Assembly: GCA_013042765.1 (NCBI GenBank)
Contig: JABDPP010000001.1
Span: 1 to 5,220, forward strand
Reading direction: 5' to 3'
DNA: 5,220 nt
Origin: Litoreibacter sp.
GTDB lineage: Bacteria > Pseudomonadota > Alphaproteobacteria > Rhodobacterales > Rhodobacteraceae
Shown: piece after piece, positions 1 to 5,040 of the stretch
How the letters are laid out: every line of letters begins with the position of its first letter
Position numbering within the stretch: the stretch's first letter is position 1
Notes under the pieces: model-generated
The model's database searches: none
Told to the model about the DNA's origin: nothing
What the model saw: only the letters and a program-made list of their open reading frames with translations
Position numbers and translations under genes: made by a program

Positions 1-127
1 CCTGCTGGCCGGTGACGTGTTCACCAAAGACCAGCTTGAGGGCTACATGGAGCTCAAGTGGGAAGAGGTTTACGCCTACGAGCACACCCCTCACCCGATG
101 GAGTACAAGCTGTACTACAGCTGCTAA
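1..127 (+). CDS. glnA: Glutamine synthetase type I, C-terminal 41 codons (partial)
   Basis: This is the 3' end of the gene for glutamine synthetase, the cytosolic dodecameric enzyme that makes glutamine from glutamate, ammonia and ATP. The frame begins at base 2, base 1 being the last base of a split codon, and ends in TAA at 125-127. The translation starts LLAGDVFTKDQLEGYMELK and ends EHTPHPMEYKLYYSC. The signature is the family's terminal TPHP-(V/M)-E-(F/Y)-x-x-YYS block, which in E. coli GlnA reads TPHPVEFELYYSV, preceded by the usual GDVF and YxxLKxEE stretch. The catalytic residues and the adenylylation tyrosine lie to the left of the window and cannot be checked. An intrinsic terminator follows 24 bases after the stop, so this is the last gene of its transcript, and it converges on the FliM-like gene. 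The assignment is firm even though only the tail is visible. Confidence 0.93.
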   Translation, partial: LLAGDVFTKDQLEGYMELKWEEVYAYEHTPHPMEYKLYYSC

Positions 128-151
128 GCTCTGCTTTTCGAGAGTTTTGGG

Positions 152-180
152 AGAGGGCGCCTGCGGGCGCCCTTTTTCTT
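152..180 (+). terminator. Rho-independent terminator of glnA
   Basis: An 8-bp perfect stem, AGGGCGCC (154-161) with GGCGCCCT (166-173), closes a 4-base loop and runs directly into TTTTTCTT (173-180). A G-T and an A-T pair (153/174 and 152/175) can extend it. On the minus strand the same hairpin is followed by CTCTCCC, not a T tract, so it looks one-directional and serves glnA. The FliM-like gene coming from the other side has no obvious intrinsic terminator of its own. Confidence 0.9.
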
Positions 181-217
181 TGGGGCGGTTTCTTTCCCGG
201 ATGGCGCGGCTGGCCGA

Positions 218-1384
218 TCATTCAACCGATACGGGGAAATCTGCCTGTGCCATGGCCGGAAAATCGGGCAGCTCCGAAGAGTCCTCCGGCGCGTCATGCA
301 TTGGCAGCGGGGCGTTCATCGGCGAGGGGGCAATCTCTGGCAGATCTTCGGGCGGACCCAAATCCGGCGTCATGTCCAAGGGAGCGCCAGCCGGAATGCC
401 AAGCTCAAGACCGGCATCCAAGCCGGTTACCATTCCCGTGTCGATCTCCGCCAAGTCAGCCGGTTCGGGGGCGGGCAAGACCTCCGCTTCGGTCTGGGTC
501 GGATCCGACAAGATCGCCCCTATGCGAAATGCCCGGTTGCCATTGAGTTGACCCAGCTTGCCTCTGGCGACCTGATTGCCGACGGCATCAACCAGTTCAG
601 CCTCGCGCAACGCCTCCGCTGGCAAGGGCAGGATTGATCCGATCTGCAGCCCCGCAAATTCCGCGATCGAGATCGGGAGCGAAGGCAGACGGGCCTCGAC
701 ACAGAGCGGTGCGGCCATCACGTTTTCTCGCATTTGCGCCTGCCAGCCAGTGGGACCATCTGCCTGAGTCTCGGCGTCGGGATCAGTGTCCTCGGGAAAC
801 CAGAGCTGGGCCTCCGCCTGTTTTTGTCCTGGCCCGAGGTCCAGCGACAGGCTGAGTACATCATAGGCGGGCGCGGTCATCGCAAGGTCCAGTGTCGCGC
901 GGTCGGTTTCCATCACCGGGGTTGCGAAACCGCACACGGCCCGGGCGCGCGGCTCCTCGACAAGTTCCACCGTCAGGCTTTTCAGGATCGCGGCCACAAA
1001 ACCGCGGCTCAGCTCCGCATCAATGCGGGTCACAGGCCGCTCGACCCTGGGCGCACGCGCCACATAGCCCAGAAGCTGTTGTTCGATCAGCCCGTCCACG
1101 AGCGCCCCGTCCAGGACAAAGAGCCCGAGACGTTCCCCCGGAGCGGTCACGATCATCGGAAGACAGGGATCGGGCAGGTCGGCAAGCGCCGCAGCGGCAG
1201 GCAGGCGTTTCGCACCACTTGATCCGACAACCAGATCAAGTTTCAGGAGCGACTTGGCGGTCTTGCGGAAAATGCCCGGCCCTTCCGCCTCCAGCACGTC
1301 ACAACACGGGCCGCGCGCCAGCGTCCGCGGTTTCAGTTTCTTGCGCAGGGTAGCTCCGGGGTCTGTCACATCGCGGCTCGCCAT
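218..1384 (-). CDS. FliM/FliN-family (SpoA domain) protein with acidic C-terminal tail
   Basis: A 388-residue soluble protein of the flagellar C-ring/type III secretion switch family. The clearest sign is a SpoA domain at about residues 230-291: GLQIGSILPLP, then LVDAVGNQVARGKLGQLNGN and AFRIGAI, matching the FliM/FliN pattern of G-x-x-L-P, V-x-x-x-x-A-x-G-x-L-G and A-x-R-I. Residues 75-215 fit the FliM middle (CheC-like) domain only loosely; RPVTRIDAELSRGFV (116-130) resembles the FliM 'R-x-x-T-x-I-E' helix. The usual FliM N-terminal CheY-binding peptide is missing and the first 24 residues are basic instead. Residues 294-388 are a D/E/P-rich tail with no K or R, so the protein is longer than typical FliM (about 320-340). 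ATG 1384 is the first in-frame start; TAG at 1402-1400 blocks extension. No good Shine-Dalgarno precedes it. It lies 67 bases after the sensor kinase, so co-transcription is possible. A role in the flagellar motor is inferred from the family only; no flagellar genes are visible. Confidence 0.8.
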   Translation of the reverse strand: MASRDVTDPGATLRKKLKPRTLARGPCCDVLEAEGPGIFRKTAKSLLKLDLVVGSSGAKRLPAAAALADLPDPCLPMIVTAPGERLGLFVLDGALVDGLIEQQLLGYVARAPRVERPVTRIDAELSRGFVAAILKSLTVELVEEPRARAVCGFATPVMETDRATLDLAMTAPAYDVLSLSLDLGPGQKQAEAQLWFPEDTDPDAETQADGPTGWQAQMRENVMAAPLCVEARLPSLPISIAEFAGLQIGSILPLPAEALREAELVDAVGNQVARGKLGQLNGNRAFRIGAILSDPTQTEAEVLPAPEPADLAEIDTGMVTGLDAGLELGIPAGAPLDMTPDLGPPEDLPEIAPSPMNAPLPMHDAPEDSSELPDFPAMAQADFPVSVE

Positions 1385-1451
1385 TTCGTTGTCGGCAAGC
1401 TAGGCGCGAAATGCTGAAAAAGCGTTACCCGGTCTCCGCCACCTTGCGCCG

Positions 1452-4154
1452 TCAGGCCGCCCGTTGCTGTCCGACGCGCGGCAGGCTGACCCGGAAGGCC
1501 GCCCCGCCCTGCCCCGGCAGGTAGGCGATCGTGCCGCCAAGGCGTTGCATGATCTCGCGGCTGATCGCCAGCCCAAGCCCCGCGCTGCCCGCCGCGGCCT
1601 GATCGGACAGGCGCGAGAACTTCTCGAAAATTACAGATTGCTGGCGTTCGGGGATGCCATCGCCATTGTCGATGAAGTCGATCTCGATGCTGTCGACTTG
1701 CTCACGCACGGCAATCGTCAGCTGCGGCGCCTCCGCCACGCAGTACTTCTGCGCGTTCGAGATCAGATTGATAAAGACCTGAGTCAGACGGTCAGTATCC
1801 GTGCTAAGCTGGATCGCCTCACCCGCACGGACCCGCTGGATACGCAGCCGCGGTTTGCCTGTCTCACGGTCATTGACCCCGGCGGAAGCCTCGGCCCGGT
1901 CCAGAAGGTCTCGCAATTCGGCCTGCTGGGTGTTGAGCACCACCTGCCCGTTTTCAAGAACGCTGAGGTCGAGCAGATCGTCCAGAAGGCGGGTCAGCCG
2001 GATGCTCTCATCATGGATGATGCGGGAGTAGCGCCCCCGGTCGTCCACCGCCAGATCACCTTCCATCAGGAACTCCGAAAATGACCGGATCGAGGTCATT
2101 GGTGTGCGCAACTCGTGGCTGACCTGAGACAGGAACGCGTCCTTTTGCAGCGACAACTCGGTCAGCTTGGCATTGGCCTCGCGCAGTTGCAGGGCGGTTT
2201 TCTCCAGCTCGGCGGATTTGGCCTCCAGCGCGCTTGAATATTCCAGCATCTGGGCGGATTCGTCTGCCACGGCGAGCAGATCCTCCACGGAGACAGCCGA
2301 TTGCCCGTTGATCTGACCGACCATGGCATGAGCAGTCGCGGCGCCCACGGAGCCTGCCAGCTCCCGCTCAAGCCGATCGACAAATTCCGCTGTCGGATCA
2401 GGCAGATACCCCAGTTTCCCCTGTGCGCGCGCCGCGTCTTGAAACAACTCCTGCGCCTCGCGCCCCCCCAGCAAACGCTGCGCCATCACGAGCAGATCCT
2501 CGCTTTCCGCCTCGCCACCGGTCCAGCCGCTGGCACTGGCGCTGCGGTCGAACACATTGACGAAGCTCGCCCCCTGCAGGCGCTCCAACGGCGTCGGAAA
2601 GGAGATCAGGGAGACCACCACGAAGGTGATGGTGTTGAGCAGGATCGACCAGAAGATCGAATGCACCAGCGGATCCATGCCCCCCAGCCCAAAGAGGGCC
2701 TGCGGGCGCAGAATGCCGAGGCCGAAGAGCCCCTGCTGCACGATCGCATCGGGCAGAAGGCCAATGGCGGGAATAAAGAGCGTATAGCCCCAGATCACGA
2801 ACCCGGTGACAACGCCGGCCATGGCGCCGCGCCGGCTCGCCCCGCGCCAGAACAACGCGCCAAGGAGTGCGGGCAGGATCTGGGCCACACCGGCAAAACT
2901 CACGAGGCCGATGGAGGACAGCGCCGCCGTGCCGCCGGTGATCCGGTAATAAGTATAGCCCAGCGCCAGGATTGCCCCGATCGAGATCCGCCGCGACAGG
3001 ATCACCACGTTGCGCACATCGCCCGAAATGGTCGCGCGCTGGCTCTGCATCGCGAGCCAGAGCGGGATCACGATATGGTTGGAGACCATGGTCGAGAGCG
3101 CAATGGCCGCCACGATCACCATCGACGTGGCCGAGGAAAACCCACCCAGGAAAGCCAGCACCGCCAGTTTGCTCTGATCGAGCGCCAGAGGCAGTGTGAG
3201 CACGAAGAGGTCCGGGTTGGATCCTTCCGGCAGCACGGCCAGCCCAACCACCGCGATCGGCAGCACGAAAAGGCTCATGGCGAGCAGGTAGAGCGGGAAG
3301 GCCCAGCTTGCGATGCTCAGATGCCGCTCATCCTCGTTTTCGACGACCATGACCTGGAACATACGCGGCAGGCAGATGATCGCCGCTGCCGACAGGAATG
3401 TCATGCCGACCCAGCGGCCTGCATCAGGCTGCCAATCAGCGACCGGGCTGGCCTCGATCTGCCGCATCGTATCAGAGATCCCGCCACCTACCCCCCAGAC
3501 CACGAAAACGCCCACCGCCAGAAGCGCGATCAGCTTGACGACCGCCTCAAGGGCAATGGCGGTCACGACGCCGTGGTGGCGCTCGTTCGCATCAAGATTG
3601 CGGGTCCCAAACAGAATCGTGAAGAGCGCCAGCCCGAGCGCCACGAAAAACGCAGTCTGGTTGAGATCGGAGGCCTGCCATCCCACTGCACCCGGCGCGG
3701 AAGAAAGATCAGCAAAAACGGCAAAGGACAGCGTAACCGATTGCAGCTGAAGCGCGATGTAAGGCGTGCTGCCCACCACCGCGAGCAACGTGACCACCAC
3801 GGCCAGCGAGGAGGACTTCCCGTAGCGGCTGGAAATCAGGTCGGCGATGGAAGTGATCCGCTCCGCCCGGCCGATGCGCACCAGCTTCCGCAGCAGCCAC
3901 CACCAGCCGAGAAAAACCAGCGTCGGCCCCAGATAGATCGTCAGGTATTCGAGCCCCGAACGCGCCGCGCTGCCGACCGCGCCGTAAAAAGTCCATGCGG
4001 TGCAATAGACGCTGAGCGATAAAGTGTAGGTCAGCGGTGAACGCAGCCAGCGCGACTGGCCAAGCCGCGCGCGCCTGTCCGCGAAGGCGGCGATCCCGAA
4101 GAGCAGCACCACGTAGGCAATGGCAACAAAGACGAGCGTGTTGAACGCCACCAT
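1452..4154 (-). CDS. Sodium:solute symporter-histidine kinase fusion (CbrA/CrbS-type sensor)
   Basis: A 900-residue inner-membrane sensor kinase. Residues 1-520 form an SSS/SLC5 transporter-like domain with about 13 hydrophobic segments, including YCTAWTFYGAVGSAARSGLEY (50-70) and GGFSSATSMVIVAA (337-350), the latter covering the region that holds the sodium-site Ser/Thr residues in PutP-like carriers. Residues about 550-640 match a STAC-type linker (LERELAGSVGAATAHAMVG), followed by a short coiled coil (640-670). The kinase core is complete: H-box VSHELRTP with H680; N-box FINLISNAQKY with N800; G1 DNGDGIP (829-835); F-box FEKFSRL; G2 AGLGLAIS (858-865). Unlike CbrA I see no PAS domain, and unlike many relatives no fused receiver. 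The ATG overlaps the previous gene's stop as TGATG, with GGAG 10 bases upstream. By family it should autophosphorylate H680 and pass phosphate to the receiver encoded two genes upstream. The ligand and any transport activity are unknown. Confidence 0.93.
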   Translation of the reverse strand: MVAFNTLVFVAIAYVVLLFGIAAFADRRARLGQSRWLRSPLTYTLSLSVYCTAWTFYGAVGSAARSGLEYLTIYLGPTLVFLGWWWLLRKLVRIGRAERITSIADLISSRYGKSSSLAVVVTLLAVVGSTPYIALQLQSVTLSFAVFADLSSAPGAVGWQASDLNQTAFFVALGLALFTILFGTRNLDANERHHGVVTAIALEAVVKLIALLAVGVFVVWGVGGGISDTMRQIEASPVADWQPDAGRWVGMTFLSAAAIICLPRMFQVMVVENEDERHLSIASWAFPLYLLAMSLFVLPIAVVGLAVLPEGSNPDLFVLTLPLALDQSKLAVLAFLGGFSSATSMVIVAAIALSTMVSNHIVIPLWLAMQSQRATISGDVRNVVILSRRISIGAILALGYTYYRITGGTAALSSIGLVSFAGVAQILPALLGALFWRGASRRGAMAGVVTGFVIWGYTLFIPAIGLLPDAIVQQGLFGLGILRPQALFGLGGMDPLVHSIFWSILLNTITFVVVSLISFPTPLERLQGASFVNVFDRSASASGWTGGEAESEDLLVMAQRLLGGREAQELFQDAARAQGKLGYLPDPTAEFVDRLERELAGSVGAATAHAMVGQINGQSAVSVEDLLAVADESAQMLEYSSALEAKSAELEKTALQLREANAKLTELSLQKDAFLSQVSHELRTPMTSIRSFSEFLMEGDLAVDDRGRYSRIIHDESIRLTRLLDDLLDLSVLENGQVVLNTQQAELRDLLDRAEASAGVNDRETGKPRLRIQRVRAGEAIQLSTDTDRLTQVFINLISNAQKYCVAEAPQLTIAVREQVDSIEIDFIDNGDGIPERQQSVIFEKFSRLSDQAAAGSAGLGLAISREIMQRLGGTIAYLPGQGGAAFRVSLPRVGQQRAA

Positions 4155-4450
4155 CAGTCCGGCGCTCCGTCCTGTGGCTGGGACATATCGGAGGCGGGCT
4201 CACCGGATCCCGCGCGCCGCAAGGCACGCGCCGTCGTCGCGGCCACCATGATCAGCGAAAGCCAGACGAAAAAGAAATAGACCAGCCGGACCGCGGTTGA
4301 GGGTTCCTCTCCCGGCGCGCGATCGATGATGAGGGCCGGGAACAGGAACAGGACACAGGCCAGGATCGGCAACATCTTCGCCGCGTCAATCATGCGCCGG
4401 TGGCGGTAGACCCTGCGCTCGAGAAACACGACATCACGTGCCCGGCTCAT
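4154..4450 (-). CDS. Small two-helix membrane protein coupled to the SSS-kinase
   Basis: A 98-residue protein that I cannot assign to a named family. The N-terminus is strongly basic (residues 3-20, with eight arginines and an ERRVYRHRR run). Two hydrophobic helices follow, at about 26-43 (MLPILACVLFLFPALII) and 53-72 (AVRLVYFFFVWLSLIMVAA). They are joined by a short acidic loop (RAPGEEP). The C-terminus is polar, with ARALRR after helix 2. By the positive-inside rule both ends should be cytoplasmic. Its start overlaps the response-regulator stop by 4 bases (ATGA), with GGAGGG (4465-4460) 9 bases ahead, and its stop overlaps the kinase start by 1 base, so all three are probably translationally coupled. 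Small two-helix proteins encoded directly before SSS carriers are a recurring theme (YjcH with ActP, YhdT with PanF), and Pseudomonas cbrA is preceded by a small ORF, cbrX. A partner or assembly factor for the sensor is therefore likely but inferred. Confidence 0.85.
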   Translation of the reverse strand: MSRARDVVFLERRVYRHRRMIDAAKMLPILACVLFLFPALIIDRAPGEEPSTAVRLVYFFFVWLSLIMVAATTARALRRAGSGEPASDMSQPQDGAPD

Positions 4451-4824
4451 ACCGGCGTGCCCTCCGAGAGCGCCCGCACCGTCCGCAGCATCTCGTCATT
4501 GGAAAACGGCTTGGTCATGAAATGGCTGACCCCGTAGGTCTTGGCCAGCTCACGATCCTTGGTCTGGCCGCGCGCGGTCAGCATAAGAACCGGAAGCTCC
4601 CGCGTGGCCTCGCTGATACGCAGATCGCGCAGGATCTCGAACCCGCTGCGCCCGGGCAGCATCACATCGAGGATCACCACGTCCGGCGTGGTGCGCGCGA
4701 CAGCCTCCAGCGCGCCGGTCCCGTCGGAGTGGATCCGGACCGTCCAGCCATCGCGCTCCAGCAGAAAGCTGATCGCCTCGATGATATTGGGCTCATCCTC
4801 GATCAATAAAACGGATTTCCCCAC
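4447..4824 (-). CDS. Single-domain response regulator (CheY-like receiver)
   Basis: A 125-residue cytoplasmic protein consisting only of a receiver domain. All key positions are present: the acidic pair E9/D10 in LLIEDEPN, phospho-acceptor D53 in VILDVMLPG, T83 in VLMLTARG, and K105 in FMTKPF. The sequence ends 20 residues after K105, so there is no DNA-binding or enzymatic output domain. The start is GTG at 4824-4822, chosen because AGGGAGGAG lies 8 bases upstream and because KSVLLIEDEPN is the normal beginning of the fold. It is the first gene of a three-gene overlapping unit with the two-helix protein and the SSS-kinase, which makes that kinase its natural phosphodonor. Output could be protein-protein contact or an intermediate step in a phosphorelay; the sequence does not say which. 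The candidate promoter at 4898-4870 would drive it. Confidence 0.95.
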   Translation of the reverse strand: MGKSVLLIEDEPNIIEAISFLLERDGWTVRIHSDGTGALEAVARTTPDVVILDVMLPGRSGFEILRDLRISEATRELPVLMLTARGQTKDRELAKTYGVSHFMTKPFSNDEMLRTVRALSEGTPV

Positions 4825-4832
4825 GCGCCGAA

Positions 4833-4841
4833 CTCCTCCCT
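4833..4841 (-). promoter_or_regulatory. Strong Shine-Dalgarno deciding the GTG start of the response regulator
   Basis: AGGGAGGAG reads on the minus strand from 4841 to 4833, with 8 bases between it and the GTG at 4824. It is the best ribosome binding site in the window and settles the non-ATG start. Confidence 0.85.
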
Positions 4842-4848
4842 AAGTTTG

Positions 4849-4872
4849 GCCAGTGACTGACTGCCTGCCAGT
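4849..4872. repeat. Direct repeat of GCCAGT, 18 bases apart, at the promoter/leader
   Basis: GCCAGT occurs at 4849-4854 and again at 4867-4872 on the plus strand, with a GACTGACTG micro-repeat between them. The right copy overlaps the proposed -10 region and the left lies in the leader. The spacing is under two helical turns, so it could be a regulator site, but a hexamer pair this short can arise by chance. Confidence 0.3.
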
Positions 4873-4898
4873 AATGCCCAGATTTTAAGCGCTGTCAA
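4870..4898 (-). promoter_or_regulatory. Candidate sigma70-type promoter of the receiver/two-helix/SSS-kinase operon
   Basis: A perfect -35 hexamer, TTGACA (4898-4893), is followed by a 17-base spacer and a weak -10, ATTACT (4875-4870), which matches TATAAT at 3 of 6 positions. CATTAC at 16-base spacing is an equally weak alternative. Transcription would start near 4863, leaving a leader of about 38 bases that contains the strong Shine-Dalgarno. Weak -10 elements behind good -35 elements are common in alphaproteobacteria. The call is by eye only. Confidence 0.5.
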
Positions 4899-4950
4899 AA
4901 ACTCCCACGCGCCGGGAATGCCCTGATTGCGCCAGCACTTCACGTCTCTG

Positions 4951-5001
4951 AAAATATCCTCGGGGGACGGCGCCCTGCGCCGCGGGGGCAGACAGCCCCC
5001 G
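4951..5001 (-). terminator. Double GC hairpin with GAGGATATTTT tail: probable terminator/intergenic repeat
   Basis: Read on the minus strand, CGGGGGC-TGTCT-GCCCCCG (5001-4983, 7-bp stem) abuts CGGCG-CAGGG-CGCCG (4982-4968, 5-bp stem). TCCCCCGAGGATATTTT follows, ending at 4951. The GGGGG at 4962-4966 (plus strand) could also pair with CCCCC at 4996-5000, giving an alternative longer fold. It sits about 40 bases after the stop of the ScfR-like gene and before the next promoter, as a terminator should. From memory, GC hairpins with a similar 'GAG-TATTTT' tail recur between genes in Rhodobacterales, so this may be one copy of a dispersed element. The T run is short, so efficiency is uncertain. 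Confidence 0.6.
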
Positions 5002-5040
5002 GCACCTCACAGAAACGCGTGCCACCGTCCTTTGCAGATC

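Noticed and set aside
12..551. Plus-strand open frames covering the glnA end and the FliM-like gene (12-551 and 58-546)
   Set aside because: They are out of frame with glnA, run through its terminator and are antisense to a recognisable SpoA protein; their translations are low-complexity Ser/Arg/Pro-rich.
1411..1424. Small inverted repeat GCT-GAAAA-AGC in the gap before the FliM-like gene
   Set aside because: The stem is only 3 bp with no T tract in a useful position, too weak for a terminator or operator call.
1385..1451. Search for a CtrA site (TTAA-N7-TTAA) upstream of the FliM-like gene, as expected for flagellar genes in this group
   Set aside because: No such pair is present in the gap.
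2301..4022. A 573-codon open frame on the plus strand
   Set aside because: It lies wholly antisense to the SSS-kinase, and its translation is an unnatural mix rich in His, Arg, Asp and Gln with no domain. It is a by-product of the GC-rich codon use of the real gene.
4438..4843. Plus-strand open frames opposite the response regulator
   Set aside because: The minus-strand frame has every receiver signature and a strong ribosome site; the plus frames have neither.
5010..5024. Sigma54-like sequence TGGCACGCGTTTCTG on the minus strand
   Set aside because: The GG element is present but the GC expected at the -12 position is TG, and it lies upstream of the hairpin element, far from the response regulator start.
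5031..5038. TTTGCAGA, resembling half of the TTTGCAAA-N4-TTTGCAAA motif recalled for PccR
   Set aside because: Only 6 of 8 bases match, no second half follows after four bases, and it lies just past the stop of the ScfR-like gene rather than at a promoter.
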